Assembly (NCBI GenBank): GCA_964518955.1
Contig: CAZFHS010000002.1
Location: 124,001 to 188,000, forward strand
Source of the DNA: JBDGYW01 sp964518955
Lineage (GTDB): Bacteria > Gemmatimonadota > Gemmatimonadetes > Gemmatimonadales > GWC2-71-9
Direction of reading: 5' to 3'
DNA length: 64,000 nt
In this document: positions 40,481 through 49,062 of the stretch, piece after piece
How the letters are laid out: every line of letters starts with the position of its first letter
Numbering within the stretch: the first letter of the stretch is position 1
The notes under the pieces: generated by a model
What the model saw: the letters and a program-made list of their open reading frames with translations, nothing else
Database searches by the model: none
Told to the model about the DNA's origin: nothing
Program-made: the position numbers and the translations under genes

Positions 40481-43400
40481 TTGCTTCCCTTGCTCGACTT
40501 CGATTTACCGACACCGATGCGCGGAGTGTTTGCTGCCATGTTCTGTTCTGGAATTCGTCCCCTACTCGTGCTGCTTGCGTTGTCGACGACCATCCCAAGT
40601 TGGACCGCAACCGCTCAAACCTCAGAGATCTCTTTCACCACCACACAAGGGACCTGGATCTCACTCGATGTTGCGCCCGACGACAACTCCCTCGTATTTG
40701 AGCTGCTCGGCGATATATATGCGCTTCCCGTAGCAGGCGGAAATGCGCGTTCGCTCCTCACGGGACGAGCATTCCAATCCCAACCCCGTTTTTCGCCCGA
40801 CGGCAGCCGCCTGGTGTATGTCAGCGACGAATCGGGTTCGGACAACGTTTGGATCTCACGCTCCGATGGAACCGAGGCGCGCCAGCTGAGCAACGTTCGT
40901 CGAGTCAGGATGATCTCGCCGGAGTGGGCGGCTGATGGAACGGCTGTTTACGTCACCGTGGTCACACTGGGTTGGCAGCCTGCCGCCGAAATCTGGCGGT
41001 ACGACATCGCATCGGGAGAAGGCACCCGAGTTGTAGAAAACAGCAACGGGCCTTCGGCGCCTCTCGTTTCAGCACCTGCACCCGGTCCCTACGGACCAGC
41101 ACCCAGCCCGGACGGCTCGAGTATCTACTACACATCAGTGACGCCCAGACCGTACGGCAGCAGGTCAGGCGCATCGAGCGCTGTCTTCCGTTTCGACGCG
41201 GCCTCAGGAGAGAATCGGCAGGTCTACCTGGAAGGCCTCAACGCGATGAAGCCAGCCGTGGCGCCGGATGGGCGACGAATCGTGTATGCGGCGACGAAGG
41301 ATGGCCATACGGGGCTAAAGGTTCGAGACCTCGACTCAGGCAGGGAGCGTTGGCTGGCTTACCCAATTCAACGGCACCAATTAGAGGGGCGTGCTACACG
41401 CGACGTACTACCCAACTTCGCGATCTCCGGTGACAGCCGATCGGTCTACCTAGAGTGGAACGGCCGAATTCACAAGCTGGGTCTCGATGATGAAAGCGAC
41501 CAGCTCGTCCCCTTCGAAGCACACGTCGCCCTCGAGGTCGAACCCCGGTTGAACTTCCCGCGCAGAGTCGACACCGGTCCTGTAGTTGCGCGGAGGGCGC
41601 AACACCTTGCAGTCGCGGCCGATGGACGAGTCGCTTTCTCGACACTGGCGCGCATCTGGGTTGCGGATCAGAACTCCGAGACTCCAAGACGTCTGACGGA
41701 CACAGAGAGCCCGAGAGAGTTTTCGCCCTCTTGGTCCCCAGATGGACTATGGATTGCGTTCGTTACCTGGGACGTTTCTGGCGGGCATCTCTGGAAAGCT
41801 CGGTCCGACGGGAGCGGAACTCCCGTTCGACTCTCCGAAAGGTCTGCCCTTTGGATCGATCCCACCTGGACACCGGACGGCTCGGCGATCGTGGCTCTTA
41901 CCGCACCATTGGGCTCCACTCTCACATCTCGTGGCCCCGTACCTCCCGATGCGCAATTGGTGATGGTGCCCGCGACTGGCGGTGCAGCACGCACGGTTGC
42001 GCTCGCAAACGGTCTCCGATCTCCACACTTCGGTACCGACTCGGAGCGTGTATTCCTATCGTCAGAGCAAGCCGGATTGATCTCCATAGCCCTGGATGGA
42101 AGCGATCGGCGCACGGAGGCTCGGCTGGCCCGCGACTTCGGACCCGGCAAGTTGTTGATGAGTCCAGCCGGTAGCTATGTCCTCGGCATCGCGGGGCCAC
42201 GTGTAATCCGCTTCCCTGTACCCTCCGAAGGACTCGCTGGCAGTGAGTTAACAGTGGAACAGGGTGTGACGGTGACTGAGGACGCCCCCGCCAGCGTCGC
42301 GTGGGGCGGAGATGGCAGTTCGCTATCCTGGCTGGTGGGCATGACCCTGTCCAGCGTGGACGCAGCGGGGACTGCAGAGGGTCAAAGAGACTTAACGCTA
42401 CGTGTGGAGGTCCCGAGAAAGACACCATCCGGTGACTTGGTTCTCCGTGGCGCCAAGGTCATATCGATGCGCGGCCACGAGATCGTGGAAGACGGTGACG
42501 TGGTGGTGAAAGACAACCGCATCGTTGGAGTCGGTCCCCGGGGTGCAGAACCTGTTCCCCCCGCGGCTCGTGTGGTCGATGTCTCAGGAAAGGTCATAGT
42601 CCCGGGCTTCATCGACATTCACGCGCACCTCGGCACTCCCGAGGAACTGCTCCAGCCGGAGTGCAGTGCATCGTTCGCCAACCTCGCGTACGGCATTACC
42701 ACGATTCGGGATCCCCAGGCGAATCCCGACGTGTTTGCCGTCGCTGATATCATCGACGCCGATGGCGTACCGGGCCCCCGGATGTACTCCACCGGTCCCG
42801 GTTTGTTCGCTACGACGGACTTCCAGTCGCTCGATGAGGTTCGACGTTATTTGCAGACCTACCGTGACAAATACCGCACGCATCTTATCAAGGAATACCT
42901 GGCGGGCACGCGGCAGCAGCGTCGGTGGATCGTACAGGCGGCCCGCGAGATGGGGATGATGGTCACTACTGAAGGCGGCGCAGACACCAAGGCCGACCTA
43001 ACTCATGCAATGGACGGATTCAGCGGCAATGAACATGCGCTACCCGTGGCACCTATCTACGGCGACGTTGTCCAGTTATACGCCCGAACGGGGATCACCT
43101 GGACACCAACTCTCGTCGTGTCTTTCGGGGCTGCATTGCCCGTCTACCGATTGCTCGCGGAGGAGCGGCCGTATCAGAACGCCAAGGCAAACCGCTGGTT
43201 CGGCGACGGTGAACTCTTCGCCCGCACGGCAACGCGCATGCTTTGGTTCCCACCGGAGGATTTCAACAATGTCGATGTGGCCCGGGGCGTGAATGCGGTA
43301 CTGCAGGCGGGCGGGCGCGTTGGTCTTGGGGGACACGGTGAGCTGCAGGGGCTTTCGAATCATTGGGAGATGAAACTGCTGGCGGACGGTGGGATGCCCC

Positions 43401-45001
43401 CGCATGACATCCTTCGGGTTGCCACCATTTTCAGCGCAGAGGCAATTGGGTTCGAGCAAGACCTTGGGAGCCTGGAACCGGGGAAGTTGGCGGACCTGGT
43501 GGTACTGGATCGCGACCCTCTGAATGACATCGAGGCCACACAGTCGGTCCGCTACGTCATGAAGAACGGGGTTCTCTATGATGGTGAAACGCTGGATCAG
43601 GTCTGGCCCCGTGAGGAACCGCTAACACTACCCTGGTGGCTCTCCCGGTCTTCTGGTCCCGCAGGAACCAGGACGGCAATCGACGAGTTGGTCGGCCGCA
43701 CCTTGGACGAAGCGAATATCCCCGGCGCAGCCGTTGCCGTGGTGCGTGGCGGAGAGGTCTTGCTTGCCAAGGGATACGGCCTTGCGAACCTGGAGACCGA
43801 CACCCGCGTCACGCGTGAGACGATGTTCCAATCGGGTTCTCTCGGAAAACAATTCACATCGGCAGGGATTATGGCATTGGTCGAGGAAGGCCGGATCCAC
43901 CTAGATGAGTCCGTGCGCACGTACCTACCTGAGACGCCTGATTCCTGGCGACAGATCACAATCCGTCACCTGCTTACCCACTCGTCCGGGATTCCCGACT
44001 ACACAAGCGACGAATTCGACTACGAGGCGAACTACGACGAGAACGATCTCGTTCGCATCGCCACTGGACTGGAACTGGAGTTCCCCGCCGGTTCTCGGTG
44101 GAACTACTCCAACACGGGGTACGTCTTGCTCGGCGTGATTATGGGAAGGATCACCGGTAAACCGTATTGGGAGTATCTGCGTGAGCGGATCTTCGACCCC
44201 GCGGAGATGCCCACGATTCGCGTCAATACAGCGTCCGAGATCGTTCGCAACCGCGCCGAGGGGTACCTACCTGTAGAAGGCGGATGGCAACATGCTGCCT
44301 ACGTTGCGCCCACGACCAACACGACGGCCGATGGTTCGATGCTTGTTAACCTCCACGACATGATCGCCTGGAATGAAGTCGTACGAAACCGCCGGGTACT
44401 GCGCCCGGAGAGTTGGGAGACCATTCTCAGCCCCATGACGCTTTCCAGCGGCCGAGCGTATCCCTACGGCTTCGGGTGGTTCTTCCAGAATGTAGGTGGG
44501 CAGGAGGTACACGAGCACGGCGGATCGTGGCAGGGTTTTATCACCCAGTTCACCCGTTTCACGGACGATGATCTGGCGATAATCGTGCTATCCAACGGTC
44601 GCGCCCTTGCCGTCCCTGGCCTGGCAAACGGGATAGCTGCACTTGTCGATCCTTCGCTCGCGCCGGCACCGCCAGCTACAACCCCTATCCCGGATGCAGA
44701 CCCGGAGGCCACTGCCTACGTACGAGAGATCTTGGGCAAGGTGGCCCGCGGTGACCTGGAACAAGACGATTTTGCGTTCGTGCGTCAGACCGTGTTCCCG
44801 CGTATGCGCGTTGCGCTGACCCGTACGCTGCAGGGGCTGGGATCGCCTGATCAATTGGAATTGCTGCAAACGAAAGTCGTCGGAGACGACCGGGAACTCC
44901 AATATTGGGCCTGGTACGGAGAGCGGCGTTTCCGCGTGCACGTATCGCTGGGACCCCAGGGAGGTCTCACTGCGTTGCGGGTAATACCAGAGAACCGCTG
45001 A
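40481..45001 (+). CDS. Secreted PD40/TolB-like propeller - amidohydrolase - serine beta-lactamase-like fusion
   Basis: A protein of up to 1506 residues. The start could be TTG as given or the ATG at 40517 or 40538, which place the signal peptide (IRPLLVLLALSTTIPSWTAT) nearer the front. Residues about 60-600 form WD40-like PD40 blades (QPRFSPDGSRLVYVSDESGS). Residues about 640-1035 are an amidohydrolase (KVIVPGFIDIHAHLGTPEEL; EPGKLADLVVLDRDPL). Residues about 1065-1420 are a class C beta-lactamase/CubicO-type hydrolase: SGSLGKQF (SxxK) near 1117, YSNTGY near 1209, HGGSWQG near 1346. The C-terminal 80 residues match no family I know. Substrates are unknown; two hydrolases in one chain suggest stepwise breakdown of an amide or peptide. 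Confidence 0.85.
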   Translation: MLPLLDFDLPTPMRGVFAAMFCSGIRPLLVLLALSTTIPSWTATAQTSEISFTTTQGTWISLDVAPDDNSLVFELLGDIYALPVAGGNARSLLTGRAFQSQPRFSPDGSRLVYVSDESGSDNVWISRSDGTEARQLSNVRRVRMISPEWAADGTAVYVTVVTLGWQPAAEIWRYDIASGEGTRVVENSNGPSAPLVSAPAPGPYGPAPSPDGSSIYYTSVTPRPYGSRSGASSAVFRFDAASGENRQVYLEGLNAMKPAVAPDGRRIVYAATKDGHTGLKVRDLDSGRERWLAYPIQRHQLEGRATRDVLPNFAISGDSRSVYLEWNGRIHKLGLDDESDQLVPFEAHVALEVEPRLNFPRRVDTGPVVARRAQHLAVAADGRVAFSTLARIWVADQNSETPRRLTDTESPREFSPSWSPDGLWIAFVTWDVSGGHLWKARSDGSGTPVRLSERSALWIDPTWTPDGSAIVALTAPLGSTLTSRGPVPPDAQLVMVPATGGAARTVALANGLRSPHFGTDSERVFLSSEQAGLISIALDGSDRRTEARLARDFGPGKLLMSPAGSYVLGIAGPRVIRFPVPSEGLAGSELTVEQGVTVTEDAPASVAWGGDGSSLSWLVGMTLSSVDAAGTAEGQRDLTLRVEVPRKTPSGDLVLRGAKVISMRGHEIVEDGDVVVKDNRIVGVGPRGAEPVPPAARVVDVSGKVIVPGFIDIHAHLGTPEELLQPECSASFANLAYGITTIRDPQANPDVFAVADIIDADGVPGPRMYSTGPGLFATTDFQSLDEVRRYLQTYRDKYRTHLIKEYLAGTRQQRRWIVQAAREMGMMVTTEGGADTKADLTHAMDGFSGNEHALPVAPIYGDVVQLYARTGITWTPTLVVSFGAALPVYRLLAEERPYQNAKANRWFGDGELFARTATRMLWFPPEDFNNVDVARGVNAVLQAGGRVGLGGHGELQGLSNHWEMKLLADGGMPPHDILRVATIFSAEAIGFEQDLGSLEPGKLADLVVLDRDPLNDIEATQSVRYVMKNGVLYDGETLDQVWPREEPLTLPWWLSRSSGPAGTRTAIDELVGRTLDEANIPGAAVAVVRGGEVLLAKGYGLANLETDTRVTRETMFQSGSLGKQFTSAGIMALVEEGRIHLDESVRTYLPETPDSWRQITIRHLLTHSSGIPDYTSDEFDYEANYDENDLVRIATGLELEFPAGSRWNYSNTGYVLLGVIMGRITGKPYWEYLRERIFDPAEMPTIRVNTASEIVRNRAEGYLPVEGGWQHAAYVAPTTNTTADGSMLVNLHDMIAWNEVVRNRRVLRPESWETILSPMTLSSGRAYPYGFGWFFQNVGGQEVHEHGGSWQGFITQFTRFTDDDLAIIVLSNGRALAVPGLANGIAALVDPSLAPAPPATTPIPDADPEATAYVREILGKVARGDLEQDDFAFVRQTVFPRMRVALTRTLQGLGSPDQLELLQTKVVGDDRELQYWAWYGERRFRVHVSLGPQGGLTALRVIPENR

Positions 45002-45263
45002 GGGGCCGCATCGCCAACACGGACCTGCCGGCAGCACAACAGAATGTTGAGCTTTGAGAAATCCGGCAGCGCTGGTGGCCGCGTCACCGAGCGGGACAGT
45101 TGATCGACAGATCCTGGGCCGCCCGTTCGTGACCCAGAGGGGTGATATTCCAAACAGGAACCAGGAACCTGGACTTGGTTCCGAACCATGCAGCGACGCG
45201 ACCCGCACCCCCGTATCGCCAGGTCTCGCCCTCGCATTACCTTCGATGTGCCCAAACACAAAA

Positions 45264-45282
45264 CCCTCTCCGTCGGAGAGGG
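45264..45282 (-). terminator. Rho-independent terminator of tRNA-Ser(UGA)
   Basis: On the minus strand, CCCTCTCCG-A-CGGAGAGGG is followed by TTTTGTGTTT, 25 bases after the tRNA end. Copies of this hairpin occur at junctions B, C and D and a broken one at E, so the terminator travels with the tRNA 3' half. Confidence 0.8.
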
Positions 45283-45307
45283 TCTGCAACTCATTGATAT
45301 GCTGATA

Positions 45308-45391
45308 CGGAGGGCCGGGGACTCGAACCCCGAAGGGATTGCTCCCGGCGGTTTTCAAGACCGCTGCCTTACCAATTAGGTCTAGCCCTCC
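45308..45391 (-). tRNA. tRNA-Ser (anticodon UGA), integration target of the array
   Basis: An 84-base class II tRNA on the minus strand: acceptor GGAGGGC/GCCCTCC plus G73, anticodon arm GCGGT-CTTGAAA-ACCGC (TGA), variable arm GGGA-GCAA-TCCC, T arm CGGGG-TTCGAGT-CCCCG. CCA is not encoded. The D arm (TAGACCTAATTGGTAAGGCA) departs from the usual GCC/GGC serine stem, with A11 unable to pair. Its 3' half from the anticodon loop outward is repeated at junctions B-E. Confidence 0.93.
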
Positions 45392-45482
45392 CGGGCCAGA
45401 AACGTAATTCGTACATTCTGAATGCCCAAGTGTGAACCTGCAATACTGTGTCGCCAGTCAGAGCGTGCCAGGAGAACCATAT

Positions 45483-46244
45483 ATGCCAGAACGCCCGATA
45501 TTCCTCGAACGAATGACCAGACCTCAGGTAGAGGCGGCACTCGATGAAGGGTTCACCACGGCAATCGTTCCCTGCGGTGCCGTCGAACAGCACGGGCCGC
45601 ACCTGCCGCTGTTCGTTGACGCGGAGATCGGAACGCGGCTGGGTGCGGAGGTGGCTCTACGCCTAGGCAAGACACTCGTTGCCCCAACCATTCGGGTTGG
45701 TTGTTCTCAGCATCATATGGATTTTCCGGGCACGCTCACGCTACAGCATTCGACGTTCAAGGCAGTCTGTTTCGACTATTGCACCTCACTCGCCCACCAC
45801 GGCTTCAAACGTTTGCTGATGCTTCCTTCTCACGGCGGCAATTTCAAACCGCTCGCCGACGCGCTCGACGACCTGAACGATGCTGTAGGTGACGATTGTA
45901 TCGTCGAAGCCTTCACTGATTTGATCGCTGTCGTAAACGTGTGGAAAGACCTCGTCGAGTCGGAGGTCGGGCTAGGCGACAGAGTCGGTGGCCACGCCGA
46001 TATCGGAGAGAGCGCGATTATGCTGTGCCTACATCCCGACCTGGTCGACCACGACGCTGCTGACGTTGGGTTCTCTTCCGAACTGACTCAGGACCTGGTC
46101 GAACGGATCATGCGTGAGGGCATGAAGAGTGTGACGCCGAACGGGATTTTAGGTGACGCTCGCGGTATGACGGAGGAGATTGGTGAACGGTTGATCGCGG
46201 CCACTTCCGACATGATTGCGGATCAATTCAGACAGACGGCGTAA
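45483..46244 (+). CDS. Creatininase-family amidohydrolase
   Basis: 253 residues of the creatininase/MftE metal-dependent amidohydrolase family. Metal-binding motifs seen are CGAVEQHGPHLPLFVDAEIG, HHMDFPGTLTL, LPSHGGNFKPL and GHADIGESAIML. The ATG was chosen for AGGAG 9 bases upstream. It is the first backbone gene to the right of the array and starts 91 bases beyond the tRNA 5' end. The family covers creatininase, formamide hydrolases and peptide-modifying MftE; the substrate here is open. Confidence 0.88.
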   Translation: MPERPIFLERMTRPQVEAALDEGFTTAIVPCGAVEQHGPHLPLFVDAEIGTRLGAEVALRLGKTLVAPTIRVGCSQHHMDFPGTLTLQHSTFKAVCFDYCTSLAHHGFKRLLMLPSHGGNFKPLADALDDLNDAVGDDCIVEAFTDLIAVVNVWKDLVESEVGLGDRVGGHADIGESAIMLCLHPDLVDHDAADVGFSSELTQDLVERIMREGMKSVTPNGILGDARGMTEEIGERLIAATSDMIADQFRQTA

Positions 46245-46291
46245 TTCAACATCGGACGTCACGTGGCCGTAGATCCTACCCCGGCATCCGG

Positions 46292-46320
46292 TCGACACGT
46301 TCAGACTGGCCAGCTATAAT
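46292..46320 (+). promoter_or_regulatory. Probable sigma-70 promoter of the glutamate dehydrogenase gene
   Basis: TCGACA (46292-46297) and TATAAT (46315-46320) are separated by exactly 17 bases. The gene start lies about 136 bases downstream, leaving a leader of roughly 130 bases. Confidence 0.6.
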
Positions 46321-46455
46321 GAAACGTTCGGTCGCGGTAACGGGATGGTGGTCCGTCATGTCTCGTTATAATCGCATGTGAAAGGACCGGTTGGCCTTGG
46401 GCTTCTGCCTCGATTCCTTTCCGTGAGTACACGACACCAGCAAGGAGAATCAACA

Positions 46456-47907
46456 GTGGCACAAACGCCCCGAAAGCGGTCATCTCGTCGCGTAGTGGAA
46501 GATTTGAACTTGAACCACATCGTCGACAGTCAGTTCGATCTTGCTGCCAAACATCTCAAATACCCCGAAGGCCTGCTGGAACAGATCAAAGTCTGCAACA
46601 ACGTCTATTACATGCGGTTCCCCGTGAAGTTCGGCAAGAAATATGTGGTGTACGAAGCGTGGAGGGCGGAGCATAGCCACCATTGCAAGCCGCTAAAAGG
46701 GGGATTGCGATACAGCTGGATGGTCAACCAGGACGAGATCATCGCTCTCGCCACCTTGATGACCTATAAGTGCGCAATCGTTGACGTACCGTTTGGTGGA
46801 TCGAAGGGGGGAGTCCAATGCATTCCCCGCGACCTCTCGTCAGAACAGCTCGAAAAGATCACCCGTCGCTTCACCGCTGAGTTGAACCGCAAGAACTTCA
46901 TTGGTCCTGGTATCAATGTCCCCGCGCCCGATTACGGCACAGGGGAACGCGAGATGGCGTGGATATCGGACACCTACGACGCCTTGCACCCTCAAGAGTT
47001 GGACAACCTCGCTTGCGTCACTGGCAAGCCGGTCTCTCAGGGAGGGATTCGGGGCCGTTCCGCGGCGACCGGGCGCGGTGTGGTTTACGCGCTCCGCGAG
47101 TTCTTCCGGCAACCCGAGGAATTGAAGAAGGTGAAACTGGCCGGAAGCCTCGAAGGGAAGCGGATTTCCATTCAAGGGTTCGGCAATGTCGGCTACCACG
47201 TGGCGAGGGTTTTGGAGAGCGAGGACGGGGCAACAATCATCGCTGTCGGAGAATGGGATTGCACGGTATACGATCCGAACGGGATAGATGTGGAGGCGCT
47301 CAAGCGCCACCAGAAGAAGACTGGGTCGATCCGAGGTTTCAGGAAAGCAAAGACTCTGCCCAAGTCTGGTGACTGCCTCGAAGTCGAATGCGATGTGCTG
47401 GTCCCGGCAGCCTTGGAAAATCAGATCACAATGGACAACGTGCGAAAGGTACGCTGTCGCGTTATGGCGGAAGCAGCCAACGGCCCGACGACGCCGAAGG
47501 CAGAGCAATACCTCAACAAGAAGGGTGTTGTGGTGTTGCCCGACATTTTCATGAACGCGGGTGGTGTCACCGTCTCCTATTTCGAATGGACCAAGAACCT
47601 CTCTCACCTGCGTTACGGGCGATTGGAAAAACGCCTGGATCACCTCAGGCGTTCCAGGTTCGTAGGTGCTGTAGAGGGTCTCGTTGACCAGGAGTTCGAC
47701 GCCGGCATACGGGAAAAGCTGACCGAGGGCACGGGGGAAGAAGATTTGGTCAACTCGGGTCTGGAAGAGTCTATGGTAAACGCCTTCAGGGAGATTCTCG
47801 AAATTCGGCGTCGATTCAACAAGGTCGGCGATATGCGCACGGCGGCATATATCTGCGCTATTGAGAAGATCGCGAATTCATATGAGCAGCGCGGTCTCTT
47901 TCCTTAG
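46456..47907 (+). CDS. Glutamate dehydrogenase (Glu/Leu/Phe/Val dehydrogenase family)
   Basis: 483 residues. Interconverts glutamate and 2-oxoglutarate plus ammonia with a pyridine nucleotide. Seen are KPLKGGLRYSW, ALATLMTYKCAIVDVPFGGS with KGGV (catalytic lysine region), NVPAPDYGTGEREMAWISDT, and the Rossmann loop QGFGNVGYHVARVL. The start is GTG with AAGGAG 8 bases upstream; longer frames lack homology. Residues about 300-330 and the C-terminal part are typical of the longer bacterial enzymes. It precedes the flavin/iron-sulfur operon and may supply or drain the same glutamate pool. Coenzyme preference is not decided. Confidence 0.92.
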   Translation: MAQTPRKRSSRRVVEDLNLNHIVDSQFDLAAKHLKYPEGLLEQIKVCNNVYYMRFPVKFGKKYVVYEAWRAEHSHHCKPLKGGLRYSWMVNQDEIIALATLMTYKCAIVDVPFGGSKGGVQCIPRDLSSEQLEKITRRFTAELNRKNFIGPGINVPAPDYGTGEREMAWISDTYDALHPQELDNLACVTGKPVSQGGIRGRSAATGRGVVYALREFFRQPEELKKVKLAGSLEGKRISIQGFGNVGYHVARVLESEDGATIIAVGEWDCTVYDPNGIDVEALKRHQKKTGSIRGFRKAKTLPKSGDCLEVECDVLVPAALENQITMDNVRKVRCRVMAEAANGPTTPKAEQYLNKKGVVVLPDIFMNAGGVTVSYFEWTKNLSHLRYGRLEKRLDHLRRSRFVGAVEGLVDQEFDAGIREKLTEGTGEEDLVNSGLEESMVNAFREILEIRRRFNKVGDMRTAAYICAIEKIANSYEQRGLFP

Positions 47908-47972
47908 GATTGTCAAGCGAAAGGGTTTGTTACCAAGAAGGCGAATGGAGCGCAATCACGTATTCGGAGAGT

Positions 47973-48004
47973 CCAATTACCTACTTGTGAGAGTAGGCGA
48001 TTGG
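47973..48004. terminator. Hairpin after glutamate dehydrogenase
   Basis: CCAAT..CCTAC pairs with GTAGG..ATTGG, followed by CTTTCTTG. The T-run is weak. It may end the gdh transcript; an alternative pairing GTCCAAT (47971) with ATTGGAC (48012) is also possible. Confidence 0.4.
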
Positions 48005-48131
48005 CTTTCTTGATTGGACATGTTAGCATTCACGACGATCTGCTATTCACTAATAACACGCGGACGGTGGAGCCAGCTGAATTGAGGGTTCTTCTGTCCC
48101 ATATGTCGGCGACGACCGGCACCTAAATACA

Positions 48132-49031
48132 ATGGATAACACGGAAGCTGGAACCTGCGTCGAATGCGGTTGCGGGAAGGGCAACTCTTCCTCTCAAGAG
48201 ATATCCGAAGACCGCATTATTGAAATCGTACGAGCGCACGACGGAGAGCGCGGCAACATAATCGCAATACTCACCGACGTGCAAACCGAGTACAACTACC
48301 TTCCCAAACGCGCTCTCGAGATTGTGGCGCGTGAAACCAACTCCTCCCTGGTCAACATCTACGGTATCGCGACTTTCTACGGTGCATTCAGCCTGGAGCA
48401 GCGTGGACGTCACCTGCTGTCGGTCTGTACCGGCACAGCGTGCCATGTTCGTGGTGCACCCCAGTTGATCAAGGCGTTCGAGAAAAAACTGGATGTGGAA
48501 GCTGGCGGCACTACAGAAGACCGCGAATTCACATTCGAGACTGTCCGCTGCCTGGGTGCGTGCGCCCTTGGACCGGTTGCCGTAGTTGACGGTCACTACC
48601 ACGGCAACATGGTCGAGGCCGAGGTTACCGACATCGTGGACAGGTATTATGAGGGTGGTGGTGGCGCTGAAGATGAGCAGTTAGTGGACCTCGAAGTCTC
48701 GTGCCCTCTGTGTAATCGAAGTTTGCTGAATCATGGTTACGTCCTGGACGGCCGTGCCATGATCATGGTGACAGCGGTCGCCGGCCGAAAACATGGATGG
48801 CTGCGGCTGAGCAGCCAATACGGAGACCACCGCGTCGAATCCGAATTCGAGATTCCCCCAGGTGCGATTGTGGAATTCTTCTGTCCGCGGTGTCACGGTG
48901 AACTGCGGACCAACCGACATTGCCCCCGTTGCGAAGCACCGATGATTCCGCTGCTTGTCAAATCAGGCGGAGTAGTTCAAATCTGCTCCCGTAAAGGTTG
49001 TAAGGAGCATCTACTGACGTTGGACGTCTGA
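48132..49031 (+). CDS. NuoE-like [2Fe-2S] subunit with C-terminal zinc-ribbon extension
   Basis: 299 residues. Residues about 20-175 are a NuoE/HoxE-type thioredoxin-like ferredoxin: LPKRALEIVARETNSSLVNI, YGIATFYGAFSLEQRG, and cluster cysteines in CTGTACHVRGA and RCLGACALGPV. A Cys-rich N-terminus (CVECGCGKG) precedes it. Residues about 190-299 add a zinc-binding part with CPLCNRSLL, FFCPRCHGELRTNRHCPRC and CSRKGCKEH, which is absent from ordinary NuoE. It is the first gene of the operon. It passes electrons between the FMN site of the NuoF-like partner and its own cluster. Confidence 0.85.
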   Translation: MDNTEAGTCVECGCGKGNSSSQEISEDRIIEIVRAHDGERGNIIAILTDVQTEYNYLPKRALEIVARETNSSLVNIYGIATFYGAFSLEQRGRHLLSVCTGTACHVRGAPQLIKAFEKKLDVEAGGTTEDREFTFETVRCLGACALGPVAVVDGHYHGNMVEAEVTDIVDRYYEGGGGAEDEQLVDLEVSCPLCNRSLLNHGYVLDGRAMIMVTAVAGRKHGWLRLSSQYGDHRVESEFEIPPGAIVEFFCPRCHGELRTNRHCPRCEAPMIPLLVKSGGVVQICSRKGCKEHLLTLDV

Positions 49032-49062
49032 TAACCCGACAAGCGCAAGCAGGAGCACTCAA

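Larger units (their letters stand above)
40110..45359. mobile_element. Array module 5: propeller-amidohydrolase-beta-lactamase cargo
   Basis: About 5.3 kb between junction E and the intact tRNA-Ser. It holds one very large gene. Its right end supplies the 3' half of the working tRNA gene, so by the usual logic of tRNA-site insertion it is the most recent arrival. No recombinase. Confidence 0.65.

Noticed and set aside
23700..45400. CRISPR array or integron
   Set aside because: Repeats are few, long and unequal, with kilobase cargo; no attC-like series, intI, cas gene or short spacers are present.
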